Made by a program: the position numbers and the translations under genes. Positions 38,573 through 47,446 of a DNA stretch of 64,000 nt are shown here, in pieces. The stretch spans positions 10,505-74,504 of the forward strand of contig NZ_JADIKF010000036.1 in assembly GCF_016904945.1 (NCBI RefSeq). The letters are read 5' to 3'. The notes below the pieces were generated by a model that was given only the letters and a program-made list of their open reading frames with translations, was not told the DNA's origin and searched no databases. The stretch is from Dyella mobilis (GTDB taxonomy: Bacteria > Pseudomonadota > Gammaproteobacteria > Xanthomonadales > Rhodanobacteraceae). Numbering within the stretch: position 1 is the first letter of the stretch; each line of letters opens with the position of its first letter.

Positions 38573-39631
38573 ATGACGATACAGACAGCGCAAATGCCTT
38601 TGGCTTCCAAGGTGCTGGTGATCGGCCATCGCGGCGCATGTGCGCTGCGTCCGGAACACACCTTGGCCTCGTATGGCAAGGCGATCGCAGACGGCGCCGA
38701 CTTTATCGAGCCGGACCTGGTGATGACCCGGGATGGCGCGATGGTCGCACGCCACGAAAATGAGATCGGCGGCACCACCGACGTTGCCGATCATGCGGAA
38801 TTCGCCGAGCGCAAGACGACCAAGACCATCGATGGCGAGTCCGTCACCGGCTGGTTCACCGAAGACTTCACCCTGGCCGAGCTGAAAACCCTGCGAGCGC
38901 GCGAGCGACTGCCGCAACTGCGCAGCACCCGGTACGACGGTGAATTCCAGATTCCTACGCTTGAGGAAATCATCGATTTCGTCGCCGCCGAGTCGGCGGT
39001 GGTCGACCGCGCGGTCGGCATCATTCCGGAGATCAAGCACGGCACATATTTCCAGCGGCTTGGTCTGCCGATGGAAGACAAGTTGCTGGCCGCGCTGGCG
39101 GCGCATGGCCATACCCGCAGCGCACCGGTCGAGATCCAGTCGTTCGAGATCGCCAATCTCAAGTATTTGCATGCCAGGCTGGGCGGCGCGCAGGCCCGCA
39201 GCGAGCATCCAAACATTCGCCTATTGCAGCTCATCGGAGAGCCTGGCGAGCAACCCTACGATGTGGCGGCGGCCGGTGGCAGGCTCAATTACGCCGACAT
39301 GACGACACCGGCAGGCTTGCGCGATATCGCCGCGTATGCCGATGCCATCGGTCCATCCAGCCGCGCGATCATTCCGCTGCTTGCCGATGGCTCGCTCGGA
39401 CAGCCAACGGCATTGGTGCAGGATGCGCACGCCGCGGGGCTGGAGCTTCATCCGTATACGTTCCGGCCGGAAAACCAGTTTCTGGCCAAGAATTTCTGGC
39501 AGGGGAGCGATCCGAAAATCTTCAACCGGGCCGGTTCGGTCGCCGAGATTCGCGCCTATCTGCGCGCGGGCATCGATGCGTTTTTCACCGACGATCCTGC
39601 GATCGGCCGCGAGGCGCTGGACAGTCGTTAG
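38573..39631 (+). CDS. Glycerophosphodiester phosphodiesterase
   Basis: 352 residues. GDPD signature: GHRGACALRPEHT with His19-Arg20, then EPDLVMTRDGAMVARHENE (Glu45, Asp47, His60 as metal and catalytic residues), the usual HxRG...E-x-D...H set. It hydrolyses glycerophosphodiesters to glycerol-3-phosphate and alcohols. The periplasmic relatives carry a signal peptide; none is visible here with ATG 38573, so it is either cytoplasmic or the start lies further upstream. GGTGA precedes ATG. It ends 12 bp from a convergent small gene. Confidence 0.9.
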   Translation: MTIQTAQMPLASKVLVIGHRGACALRPEHTLASYGKAIADGADFIEPDLVMTRDGAMVARHENEIGGTTDVADHAEFAERKTTKTIDGESVTGWFTEDFTLAELKTLRARERLPQLRSTRYDGEFQIPTLEEIIDFVAAESAVVDRAVGIIPEIKHGTYFQRLGLPMEDKLLAALAAHGHTRSAPVEIQSFEIANLKYLHARLGGAQARSEHPNIRLLQLIGEPGEQPYDVAAAGGRLNYADMTTPAGLRDIAAYADAIGPSSRAIIPLLADGSLGQPTALVQDAHAAGLELHPYTFRPENQFLAKNFWQGSDPKIFNRAGSVAEIRAYLRAGIDAFFTDDPAIGREALDSR

Positions 39632-39643
39632 TTTGCGGCTTGC

Positions 39644-40108
39644 TCAGTGCGCGGCTACGTGCCGGCGAAACTCTCCCGACCAGTCCATCCGTGTCGATCG
39701 GAACTCGGCCGTTACATCGGTAGAAGAATGCGGATGGATCACGATTTCACCGTCGACCAGTTCGTCGCAAAAGCGGCCCCCTGTAGGCGGTTCGATCGCA
39801 TAGTGGCTGCTGTGCGGGTCTCCATGTACCAGATGGGCACGCAAAACGCACAGGTGCGGCTCGTGCACGTAGGCGATCAGCCGATGAGGCTCGAACTGGA
39901 CTTCGGTGTAGACCCCGTGCGGGCCGCGCGCATGAAGAACGCCACCGAAGCGATGGCCGGGCGCGTGCGTGGTGCAGAGTGCGGCGAAGCTGATGGCCAG
40001 CAGCGGGATGGCCATCCACGATGCCTTGCGCTGAAACCGCGGGGTCGGTGTGGAATCTGGACCATGATCGGCCGCGCGGGCAGGAGAAGTGTCGGGCAGT
40101 GGGCGCAT
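39644..40108 (-). CDS. Small membrane-anchored His-rich protein, unknown
   Basis: 154 residues with one hydrophobic helix (about 33-48, AIPLLAISFAALCTT) and a His-rich outside portion (HAPGHRFGGVLHARGPHGVYTEVQFEPHRLIAYVHEPHLCVL, GDPHSSHYAIEPPTGGRF). A competing 167-codon ORF lies on the opposite strand; I prefer this one for its protein-like pattern. A periplasmic metal role is only a guess. Confidence 0.5.
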   Translation of the reverse strand: MRPLPDTSPARAADHGPDSTPTPRFQRKASWMAIPLLAISFAALCTTHAPGHRFGGVLHARGPHGVYTEVQFEPHRLIAYVHEPHLCVLRAHLVHGDPHSSHYAIEPPTGGRFCDELVDGEIVIHPHSSTDVTAEFRSTRMDWSGEFRRHVAAH

Positions 40109-40200
40109 CGGTACATCTCAAAAATCGGGTGCCGATTAAAGCAGTTGTGAGTCGCACGCACTGAGATCAGGACAGCGAAACGGAAGACGGCGCGCTTTCA

Positions 40201-40677
40201 TCAGGCATCGGCCGGCGAGACAGCGGCGGCGGCCGTTTGCGCGGCGACGGCGAGTTGGGACATGACGCTCCCCGCGACACGCGATGCCTCTTCGCCAAGT
40301 ATCTCGGTCAACCGGCTGCGGGCTTGCTCCCAGATGGCAATGGACTCGTCCATCAAGCGGCGCCCCTCGTCGGTAAGCGCCAGGCGTTTGCCGGCGCGGC
40401 CGCGTCCGCCACGGGTGTGCACCAGATCCCTCCGCTGCAGGCTCTGTACGTTGCGGCTGAGCGTGGTGGCATCGACCCCGGCGCGCGCCGCCAACTCGGC
40501 AAGCGTCGGCTCGCGACTGCCACCGATGCCCACCAGCAGACTGAACTGTTCGGCAGTGATCCCCAGGGGGCGAAAGCAGGCGTTGTAATAACGTGTGAGC
40601 GCTCGCGCGGCGAACCGGGCCTGGAAGGCCGGGCACTCGGTTTCGACGCGGCGATAAAGATCAAAAGCTTCTGTCAT
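40201..40677 (-). CDS. MarR family transcriptional regulator
   Basis: 158 residues. Winged helix: LGITAEQFSLLVGIGGSREPTLAELAARAGVDATTLSRNVQSLQRRDLVHTRGGRGRAGKRLALTDEGRRL. It divides 66 bp with the divergent DUF1330-like gene and probably represses it via the dyads at 40704-40726. Effector unknown. Confidence 0.9.
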   Translation of the reverse strand: MTEAFDLYRRVETECPAFQARFAARALTRYYNACFRPLGITAEQFSLLVGIGGSREPTLAELAARAGVDATTLSRNVQSLQRRDLVHTRGGRGRAGKRLALTDEGRRLMDESIAIWEQARSRLTEILGEEASRVAGSVMSQLAVAAQTAAAAVSPADA

Positions 40678-40703
40678 GGGCGGGTCTCGACAAGCTCAGG
40701 ATC

Positions 40704-40726
40704 GCATAATACTGTATATGCATTAT
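40704..40726. promoter_or_regulatory. MarR operator candidate between divergent genes
   Basis: GCATA-N8-TATGC (40704-40721) overlaps ATAATAC-TGTATAT-GCATTAT (40706-40726, six of seven arm bases pair). Overlapping AT-rich dyads at this divergent promoter suit MarR binding. Confidence 0.55.
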
Positions 40727-40743
40727 TTCGAGGGAGCCACATC

Positions 40744-41034
40744 GTGACGGCCTATGTCCACGTCAATCTGCGTATAAAAGATCCGGCCAGGCAGGCCGCC
40801 TTGGCGCCGCGCTTTCAGGCGGCGCTGCAGGCGGCAGGAGGCCGCATTGTGCATTTCGGGCCGGTAGCGCAGGCACTGGAAGGGGACGTGGCGCCATTGC
40901 CAATGGCCGGCATCTTCGAGTTCGCGACGCTGGCAGATGCGCTGGCGTTTTATCACTCGCCGGAATACGCGCCGATCAAGCTTGAGCGTGACGCGGCGCA
41001 GGAAGCACGCATGTTTGTCGTCGACGCGGGTTGA
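40744..41034 (+). CDS. DUF1330-like small protein
   Basis: 96 residues from GTG 40744 (GGGAG at 40733-40737). The sequence AYVHVNLRIKDPARQAALAPRFQAALQAAGG...FATLADALAFYHSPEYAPIKLERDAAQEARMFVVD follows the DUF1330 pattern, a ferredoxin-like dimer with probable small-molecule or stress role. Probably controlled by the MarR next door. The frame upstream of 40744 is a shadow of the MarR gene. Confidence 0.82.
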   Translation: MTAYVHVNLRIKDPARQAALAPRFQAALQAAGGRIVHFGPVAQALEGDVAPLPMAGIFEFATLADALAFYHSPEYAPIKLERDAAQEARMFVVDAG

Positions 41035-41079
41035 GCGCCTGCATGGCTGTGATCGAAGCGGGCGGGGCGCCGACATCTC

Positions 41080-41946
41080 GTGCTTGATCCCGTATGCTCC
41101 GGTCGTCGCGGCGTTTGTTTCGCTTGGGCAATCGCCGTCGCCGCGATAGTGCTGCTGTATTTCGCCGTGCCCGCAGCCCTTCTTCATTGGGATCTCGATC
41201 GGCTGGTCTTCCGCGCATCGCCGGGTGGTCAGACGCACGAAGACAAAAGATTCGAGATAAACGTGGCCCCTGCAACAACCGTCGTGGTGCGCCGGTATGG
41301 TGAAGCGGGGCAATCCTGTGTCTTTTTCTTCCCAGGTCAACACGGTGGAATAGGTGTTTATGAGAAAACGCTTTTTCCTGCCATACGAAACATTGGCGCA
41401 GACATCTATGCCGTTTCATATCCGGGGCAGGATGGCGCCCAAGGCCAGTCCCGCATCGATCGCCTGCCGGACCAGGTTGCGTTCGCCGTTTCACAGATAA
41501 GCAAACAGGGCCTTTGCAATCCCAGTCATAGCGTCTTCATCGGCCGCTCGCTCGGCGCCACCGTTGCGCTCGCCGAAGCGGTACGGTTTCAACCCAAGGG
41601 AGTGCTGGTGGATGCGCTCGGGGCAGGGCTGCCGGAGGTTATCCGCACCTGGATGGGGCGCCACTGGTCGATGACGGGTTGGCAATGGCTTCCCATCGGC
41701 ACCCTGGTAGGCAAGCGGGAGTTTTCGACCGCGGCACTCATCGAGCAAATGCCGTCCGTACCCGTGCGGGTATTTCAAGGAACCGCCGATGAGCTGACCC
41801 CGTACGCGCTCGTGCAAAGCCTGCCCAGCGGGCATTCCAATGTGTGCCTCACGCCCGTTGCCGGTGCGGTACACGAAAATGCCTACATCCTTGCGCGTGA
41901 CGCGTACATCGAAAATCTGCGCTCGATGCTTGGTGCCAACCGCTGA
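41080..41946 (+). CDS. Membrane-anchored alpha/beta hydrolase
   Basis: 288 residues. The N-terminal anchor is at about 12-37 (VCFAWAIAVAAIVLLYFAVPAALLHW). The hydrolase fold follows: FFFPGQHGG oxyanion strand and nucleophile elbow GRSLGA (Ser). PVRVFQGTADELTP gives the acid and VAGAVHEN the His. It resembles serine aminopeptidase/acylglycerol lipase-like proteins. The GTG start at 41080 is uncertain; no strong ribosome site. It is convergent with the DUF302 gene (2 bp apart). Confidence 0.8.
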   Translation: MLDPVCSGRRGVCFAWAIAVAAIVLLYFAVPAALLHWDLDRLVFRASPGGQTHEDKRFEINVAPATTVVVRRYGEAGQSCVFFFPGQHGGIGVYEKTLFPAIRNIGADIYAVSYPGQDGAQGQSRIDRLPDQVAFAVSQISKQGLCNPSHSVFIGRSLGATVALAEAVRFQPKGVLVDALGAGLPEVIRTWMGRHWSMTGWQWLPIGTLVGKREFSTAALIEQMPSVPVRVFQGTADELTPYALVQSLPSGHSNVCLTPVAGAVHENAYILARDAYIENLRSMLGANR

Positions 41947-41947
41947 T

Positions 41948-42373
41948 TCAGGAAACAGCGTCCGCCTGCACTAACCGGCCGGCCGCTTCCGCAACGACCT
42001 TTTCAATGGCGCCGGTCATGGCCTTGACGCTGGCATCCGTCGAAGGCCCCAGCTCGTGCCTGGAGGCTATCCACGAGATGGTGTTGTAAGTGACCTTGGT
42101 TTTGCCCAGTTCGTCTTCCCACACGAGCACCTTGATCGGCAGGTCGATGCCGACCCGTTGATCGAGTTGCATCAGCGGGGTGCCGGCGCGCGGATTGCCG
42201 AATATGAAAACCTCGGTGGGGCGAAGAGACATGTTCGCGGCATGGGCGGCGGCAGCATGATCCACCCTGGCCAGGATCGTCATGCCGGTCTTTTCGATGG
42301 CATGAACCAGACGCGCTGTGGTTTCCGCTGTCGTGCCATTGCTGTCGATCGTTATCAAACCATGGTCGTTCAT
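41948..42373 (-). CDS. DUF302 family protein
   Basis: 141 residues. ETTARLVHAIEKTGMTILARVDHAAAA...NMSLRPTEVFIFGNPRAGTPLMQLDQRVGIDLPIKVLVWED is the DUF302 pattern (small alpha-beta fold of unknown role). ATG 42373 is chosen because longer starts overlap the adjacent membrane protein. Last gene after the sigma factor and membrane protein, 49 bp downstream; likely same transcript. Confidence 0.85.
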   Translation of the reverse strand: MNDHGLITIDSNGTTAETTARLVHAIEKTGMTILARVDHAAAAHAANMSLRPTEVFIFGNPRAGTPLMQLDQRVGIDLPIKVLVWEDELGKTKVTYNTISWIASRHELGPSTDASVKAMTGAIEKVVAEAAGRLVQADAVS

Positions 42374-42422
42374 GAGTTCGGTTCCGTGATTGTCGGGTGT
42401 CGATCGGAAAGGCGATCCGCGT

Positions 42423-42887
42423 TCAGTGCGATAGATCGTGTTGCCGATCCGCATTCCCGCCGAGTATCGCGATGAGGGCAGCGGCGACCAATGCCGCCGC
42501 CAGCCAGGGTGCCTGGTTGAGGTCATGCCGGGCAACCAGCGCTGCAATCTCCAGATTGGCGCCGCCTGCCATCGACAGGCCGGCGCCGGCCACGACTGCG
42601 TAAACCAGCGTCAGTCCGCCGAACACCGCGCGCCGGAATTTTTTTACCTGCCGGCGCCGCTCCTGCAGGCTTTCCGATGCGGCGGTTACCGCAGCAACGA
42701 AATTGGCGGGCAGGGCGGGGGCGGGCCATTGCGACAACGCGTCGAAGATGGAGGTGTCATCCACGTGAACCCGCTCGCTGTCAGAGGCCGGGGTGACGCG
42801 GTCGTGCAGCGCACGCAGCGTGCGTTCCTGCGCTTCCCAGCGCTGCTCGTCGTTCGCACTGAAGCTTTCGGCTCGTCGTTTGCTCAT
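42423..42887 (-). CDS. Putative membrane anti-sigma partner of the ECF sigma factor
   Basis: 154 residues with two hydrophobic helices (about 88-108 and 128-145). The soluble N-terminus contains DEQRWEAQERTLRALHDRV and could bind the sigma factor. The start overlaps the sigma gene stop by ATGA, the usual sigma/anti-sigma coupling. No HxxxCxxC zinc motif is present, so it is not the zinc anti-sigma type. Role inferred from context only. Confidence 0.62.
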   Translation of the reverse strand: MSKRRAESFSANDEQRWEAQERTLRALHDRVTPASDSERVHVDDTSIFDALSQWPAPALPANFVAAVTAASESLQERRRQVKKFRRAVFGGLTLVYAVVAGAGLSMAGGANLEIAALVARHDLNQAPWLAAALVAAALIAILGGNADRQHDLSH

Positions 42888-43450
42888 GAGGGGTCTCCAA
42901 GTCGCTCCAGCACCAGTGCGCGCAGGCGCAGCCGGCCACGAAGCAGGTGACTCTTGACGGTGCCGTCGGACAGCCCGGTCACACGGACAATCTCCGGTAT
43001 CGTCAATTCGTCAAGATGGTACAGGCTCAGTACGCTGCGCTGGGCCGGGGTCAGGGCGTGGATGAGTTCGGCCACGTGCGCGGCGATCTCGGCGCGCGAG
43101 GCCACGGTGCTGGCGTCGTCATCCGCAAAGACCTCGTGCAGCAGCCGCTCGCCGTCCTCGCCGGCAATCCAGCGGTCGGTAGTGTCGCGGCGGCGTTCGA
43201 GGTGCCGCAAGGCGGTCGTGTAGGCGATCCGCGCGATCCAGGTTTTCAGCGAACTCTCGAAGCGGTACTGATGCAGGTACTGGTGTACGCGCAGAAACGT
43301 GTCCTGGCATAGCTCGCGTGCATCCTCCGGATCGCGCACCAGGCGTACGACCACGTGCCAGCACAGCCCCTTATAGGTTTCGATCAGGCGTGCGAAGGCC
43401 CCCGGCGCACCGGCCAGCACGGCATTCACCAGTTCCTGATCGTCGTTCAT
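42884..43450 (-). CDS. ECF RNA polymerase sigma factor
   Basis: 188 residues. Region 2: DPEDARELCQDTFLRVHQYLHQYRFESSLKTWIARIAYTTALRHLERRR. Region 4: LTPAQRSVLSLYHLDELTIPEIVRVTGLSDGTVKSHLLRGRLRLR. It is the classic two-domain ECF length. It directs transcription of the downstream membrane protein and DUF302 genes and probably more. ATG 43450; a short divergent gene starts at 43587. Confidence 0.92.
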   Translation of the reverse strand: MNDDQELVNAVLAGAPGAFARLIETYKGLCWHVVVRLVRDPEDARELCQDTFLRVHQYLHQYRFESSLKTWIARIAYTTALRHLERRRDTTDRWIAGEDGERLLHEVFADDDASTVASRAEIAAHVAELIHALTPAQRSVLSLYHLDELTIPEIVRVTGLSDGTVKSHLLRGRLRLRALVLERLGDPS

Positions 43451-43586
43451 CCGTGTACGTATCCCATGGGGACTATGGATACGGCAAGCTCGCAAAGAGT
43501 TGCAGGCAGTCGGGTGCAACTTTCGCGGAACGCTGCGTATCTACGATGCAGGAAGACCCGCCACGACCGTACCCGAGGAGATGCCC

Positions 43587-43916
43587 GTGGACTTGAAACA
43601 CATCATCGTGCCTGTGCTGCTGTTTCTGTGCGTGACGTACGGATTCAAGGTGGCCGTGGATGCCGTGATGCGCTACCGCATGCTCAAGGAAGGCATCTCC
43701 GAGTCGCAGCTGCAGGCGATCCTTCTGCGCGAGTGGGTGCAGCAGCGGATGGCGTCGCTGCGCTGGGGCATCTTCCTGGTAGCCATCGGCATAAGCTTCG
43801 TCCTCATCGAGGTGTTCGGGTGGACGGACGTGGGTCCGGCCTCGGTCGCCGCCGTGGCGATCTGTGCCGGCATCGGACAGTTGATCTTCCACGCCATCAC
43901 TCGCCAGCGCGACTGA
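43587..43916 (+). CDS. Small membrane protein of unknown function
   Basis: 109 residues from GTG 43587, chosen because GAGGAG (43575-43580) would directly abut the ATG at 43581 but stands 6 bp from the GTG. Two hydrophobic helices (about 4-22 and 55-77), then a third near 85-102, so it is mostly embedded. Divergent from the ECF sigma factor and possibly its target. No family recognised. Confidence 0.7.
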   Translation: MDLKHIIVPVLLFLCVTYGFKVAVDAVMRYRMLKEGISESQLQAILLREWVQQRMASLRWGIFLVAIGISFVLIEVFGWTDVGPASVAAVAICAGIGQLIFHAITRQRD

Positions 43917-44019
43917 CTCCCCCATTCAAGCGGTTCATCAGCGCGACCGACGCCGTGTCGCGGGGGCGCTGCTGCGCCGCGTTTCCTCAACATCACCCGA
44001 ACAGGAGCTCGTTTGCCTC

Positions 44020-44523
44020 ATGAAATACTTGGCTTCCCTCGTTTGCACCACGCTGATGCTGGTTGCTGCCAGCGCAAATGCTTTGGCGGCATCGAATGCC
44101 GGTGCGGCGCCAACACCCGCGCAAGACGCGCTGTTCAACCAGGTTTCCAAACTGGACACCGACCTGTTCGACAGCTTCAATCACTGCGCTTCGCCCGAGC
44201 AATTGCAGAAGCATGCCGGCTATTTCGTGCCGAATGTGGAGTTCTATCACGACAATGGCGGCGCCACCTGGTCACGACAGGACTATCTGCAGAACACCAA
44301 AGATCACGTTTGCGGTCAATTCCGGCGGGTGCTCGTTCCCGGCAGCCTGCAGGTTTTTCCCATCAAGGACTTTGGCGCCATCGAGCAGGGCAGCCAAAAG
44401 TTTTGCTGGATCGCGTCGGGAAAATGTTTCGGCGAAGGCCAATTCCTGATTCTCTGGCACAACCAGGACAATCACTGGGTGGCCACCCGCGTATTCAGTT
44501 ACGACCATCATTCGATCGAGTAA
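44020..44523 (+). CDS. Secreted NTF2/SnoaL-like (DUF4440-type) protein
   Basis: 167 residues with signal peptide (to about ALAA). The mature part DALFNQVSKLDTDLFDSFNHCASPEQLQKHAGYFVPNVEFYHDNGGATWSRQDYLQ has the DUF4440/SnoaL cone-fold pattern seen in exported family members. Two or more Cys are present (FNHC, DHVC, KFCW, GKCF). Function unknown. The start is preceded by CAGGAG 19 bases upstream; ATG 44020 is the first Met of the signal peptide. Confidence 0.78.
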   Translation: MKYLASLVCTTLMLVAASANALAASNAGAAPTPAQDALFNQVSKLDTDLFDSFNHCASPEQLQKHAGYFVPNVEFYHDNGGATWSRQDYLQNTKDHVCGQFRRVLVPGSLQVFPIKDFGAIEQGSQKFCWIASGKCFGEGQFLILWHNQDNHWVATRVFSYDHHSIE

Positions 44524-45095
44524 TCGACTCGAGCCTGCGCTATCTCTCCACTCTTTGCCCGTCACCGACGCATCGAAAATATCCGCCGTCACCTGGCGAA
44601 TATCGATCACGTGAAAATTGCGTGATGAAGCGTTAGGCGGGCGCTTTTGCCGCAGAATTGGCGCGAAAAATGGTTGATGAACTTTGTGATATCCATCACG
44701 ATATCGGCGGGGAATACGCGCGCGTTGTTTCGAGTGCGCACGCCGGCAACCGTTGAATGATGGATACGTGCCGTGATGTTTCGTCACGGATGTGCCGTGA
44801 TCACACTCCGGTCCGGCGGCACGGCAAAGCAGGGGAACAACTCAATGAAACACGATTATCGACTCGCATGAACTCAGTCATGCGCTTGGTTGTTGTCGTT
44901 TTCTGGGATGAAAGAGGCCATTGAGCGAGTGTATTTCGCGGCTTTGTGCCTTCCGGCTCATTGCAGGGGAGGGTGAGCTGCAAGGTAATCAGATAAAGAG
45001 AAAATGTTGAGTCGGTTTTACGAACTCGTGGACGCCTGAATGCGCATTCCCTGCACTCAGGCTCAACGCATTTCATCCTTTTGGAGCTAACCAAA
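44524..45095. other. Intergenic 572 bp, no gene seen
   Basis: Low-complexity and AT-richer sequence between the NTF2-like gene and the 45096 gene. The motif GCGTTAGGCGGGCGC at 44629-44643 looks like an integron core site in isolation, but no partner repeat is found. ORFs here lack ribosome sites. Confidence 0.5.
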
Positions 45096-45530
45096 ATGCC
45101 TGTGAATCTGAGGTTGACTGGTCGCAGCAAACCCTACGAAAGCACCTCCCATGCGCACGCCGAAAAGCTGTTCTGCGAGGAACATAGGGCGTCGGATGCT
45201 ACGACGTTTGCACTTACGATGGATGCGTGGCCTTGCATAGAGGGGGCCAGGGGGAAGCCTGGCTGCCATCGACTTCTGCAGATCCTTTCGATAGGCCGAA
45301 CGATCACCTTGGTCGTATCGGGGGATCATGCTGGTTATGCCGTCAACCACAATCTCGCAGCTGGGTCTACCGGCACCATCGTCTACGCCAACGGATCCAT
45401 TACATACGAACCGGCCAATCTCAACCCGCCTGCCATGCCCAAAGTCACCATTAAGCCCACAAAAGCTGCCGTGTCAAAACAAAAAGCTACAGCGAAAGGG
45501 AAAGCGAAAGGGAAAGGGAGGTGGAAATAA
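45096..45530 (+). CDS. Small basic-tailed protein, unknown function
   Basis: 144 residues from ATG 45096 with TGGAGC 8 bp upstream. N-terminus MPVNLRLTGRSKPYESTSHAH, middle GRTITLVVSGDHAGYAVNHNLAAG, then a Lys/Ala-rich tail (VSKQKATAKGKAKGKGRWK) that could bind nucleic acid or acidic surfaces. The stop overlaps the next gene, so the two are coupled. No family recognised. Confidence 0.6.
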   Translation: MPVNLRLTGRSKPYESTSHAHAEKLFCEEHRASDATTFALTMDAWPCIEGARGKPGCHRLLQILSIGRTITLVVSGDHAGYAVNHNLAAGSTGTIVYANGSITYEPANLNPPAMPKVTIKPTKAAVSKQKATAKGKAKGKGRWK

Positions 45531-46063
45531 AGGTGGAATTGAGTATTTTTGAGCGACGCGTCTGGCACGAAGCCGGGCATGCAACCATGGCGCTCTGCCT
45601 GAATCAGCGAGTCAGTAAAATAGCCGTCTATAACCCCGACGATCTTTCCACTTTGGCCGCCGGATCATCGAGGGAGTTTGATGACGGCGGAGAAACGGGT
45701 GTCCTGTACGCCAGCCTGGAAGAGAAAAGTAAGCATCGTAGAGATGTAATCTGCGGAGGATACGCCGCAGAATGTTTGCTCGTCCGCGAGGGGAGGTTGC
45801 AATTTTTATCCGCTGAAGACGCAGAAAAGTACAGCAAGACGACGTGTTCGGACGACCTTTTACGCTATTTTCAGAAGGACCATGCACGTGAACTTCCGGA
45901 AGGAGCGTGGGGGAAGTTTCGCGCCGCGGGAGCATTGCTTGCCGGGTATTTGTTGGTGGGAAGGCCGCGGAAGATTCTTGGCCTGATAGCAAACGAGATC
46001 ATCCACATTGGCGGCGGCGCGTTGACTGAAGAGCGCATTAAGGAACTACTGATAAATACGTAG
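45521..46063 (+). CDS. Standalone FtsH-peptidase-like (M41-like) protein
   Basis: 180 residues. HEAGH at residues 16-20 (RRVWHEAGHATMALCL) is the M41 zinc motif. DVICGGYAAECL at 75-86 matches the AGRAAEEL helix of FtsH, and Asp100 in LSAEDAEKYSK is a candidate third zinc ligand. There is no AAA+ domain and no membrane segment, unlike FtsH (about 640 residues). Codon use and GC are lower than the surroundings, suggesting transfer. Start GTG 45521 overlaps the previous gene; a GTG at 45533 is possible. Confidence 0.68.
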   Translation: MEIKVELSIFERRVWHEAGHATMALCLNQRVSKIAVYNPDDLSTLAAGSSREFDDGGETGVLYASLEEKSKHRRDVICGGYAAECLLVREGRLQFLSAEDAEKYSKTTCSDDLLRYFQKDHARELPEGAWGKFRAAGALLAGYLLVGRPRKILGLIANEIIHIGGGALTEERIKELLINT

Positions 46064-46208
46064 CCGCAGGGGCCAGTGTTGGCCGATGCTCACGTTTCAC
46101 TCCATGCGGCGTCAGGGTCTCACAAGCGATTCCGCGCAGGTAGCCACGTTCCCAAACCCGGGGGACTGGCCCTGGCCAGGGGTTTGATCGCAAGGATGTT
46201 TCGGCGAT

Positions 46209-46232
46209 GGCGGCTATTGGCGCCGCCGTTTT
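46209..46232 (+). terminator. Stem-loop with short U-run
   Basis: GGCGGC (46209-46214), 7-base loop, GCCGCC (46222-46227), then GTTTT. About 145 bp downstream of the M41-like gene and before the desaturase. Confidence 0.45.
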
Positions 46233-46312
46233 GGCATGAATTGCTGGCGCGGCTCTTTAAGCTGTCAAAAGGTGCTGCTAGGTTATGCGGCAACTTGTCT
46301 TAGGGGGCAAAG

Positions 46313-47284
46313 ATGGATCTGCAGGCAACGGCGGGGATGGACGGCATCCAGGCGGCGACAGAGCGGCGAACGCTTAGGCGAGCCCCCATCGACAGCCGTG
46401 CCAACGGGGTGCTTCTGGGGCTTATCGCGACCGCCGTGGCGATGCAGCTCATCGCATGGCCTTTCCTGTTGCGCCAGTGGGGCCTGCCCTGGTTGTGGGT
46501 CGCGGTGCCGCTGGTGGCGCTGACCCCGACGCACTGGGGACTGATCCACGAATCGATCCATGGACAGCTGCTGCCCCAGCGTCGGCTCAACGAATGGCTT
46601 GGGCGGGCATTGGCCATCGCCTTCCTGCTGCCCTATGACGCCGTGCGCTTCGGTCACCTGATGCATCACCGCTTTACCCGCGAAGCGCATGATCGGCCGG
46701 ACGTGCACGATGGCGTGACCCATCCCGTGCTTGCCCGCATCGGTTATTACGCGCATTTGCTGGGCGGCTTTTATCTGACGGAACTGGCGCTGCCGCTGCT
46801 CGCCTTCCTGCCTGCCGAACAGGTGAGCCGGCTCGTTGCCCGCAAGCTTCGCAGTGACGATCCCATCGGGCGAGACGTCCAGCGCCTGTTTGTCGGGTTT
46901 GCCGAAAACCCGGAGCGGCGCAGCCGTATGCGCCGCGACTGGCTGCTGTCGATCGCACTGCATGCCTGCGCCTTCTATCTCTACGGCAGGTGGTGGCCTG
47001 CGCTAGCCGCAACCATGTTTCTACGCGGAATGTGGATCTCGCTGGCGGATAACCTGCCGCATTACGACGTCATGCTTGACGAGCAGGAGCGTGCGCGCAA
47101 CTTTCGCGTGCCGGCCATCTGGCGCCCCGTTTTGATGAATCATCATCTTCATCGTTTGCATCATCAGCATCCAACACTGCCGTGGACAGCGCTGCCGGCG
47201 CTTGCGCGCGTTGGAGCCGAAGCCGATGCCGGCTATTTCAGGTCGGCGTTTCGGCAGTTTCGTGGGTTCGGCAAGGTGCGTTAA
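46313..47284 (+). CDS. Fatty acid desaturase
   Basis: 323 residues, membrane di-iron enzyme. Three His boxes: HESIH (79-83), HLMHH (115-119) and HHLHRLHH (277-284), with hydrophobic helices at about 33-55, 58-75, 100-112, 143-165 and 210-235. It inserts double bonds into membrane lipids or carotenoid-like chains. AGGGGGC precedes ATG 46313. It is the last forward gene before the reverse-strand cassette-like run. Confidence 0.88.
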   Translation: MDLQATAGMDGIQAATERRTLRRAPIDSRANGVLLGLIATAVAMQLIAWPFLLRQWGLPWLWVAVPLVALTPTHWGLIHESIHGQLLPQRRLNEWLGRALAIAFLLPYDAVRFGHLMHHRFTREAHDRPDVHDGVTHPVLARIGYYAHLLGGFYLTELALPLLAFLPAEQVSRLVARKLRSDDPIGRDVQRLFVGFAENPERRSRMRRDWLLSIALHACAFYLYGRWWPALAATMFLRGMWISLADNLPHYDVMLDEQERARNFRVPAIWRPVLMNHHLHRLHHQHPTLPWTALPALARVGAEADAGYFRSAFRQFRGFGKVR

Positions 47285-47446
47285 ATCCGTTTTTAATCCA
47301 ATCGCCAACAGTTGCTGTTGCGTATGCGATGGCTTCTTACCTGGTTTCGGATTTCGCTAGCGGCTGAACAGCGTTCCGGCACGGTCTGGTCAGCGCACTG
47401 GTGTTGATCATTCTGCTGCTGTTCTCTAATCCGGGCCATTCCGAAG

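Noticed and set aside
39647..40150. 167-codon forward ORF opposite the 39644 gene
   Set aside because: Competing frame lacks membrane or domain signal; the reverse-strand protein has a clear hydrophobic helix.
44629..44643. GTTAGGC motif as integron core site
   Set aside because: Single occurrence, no complementary half-site within 150 bp.
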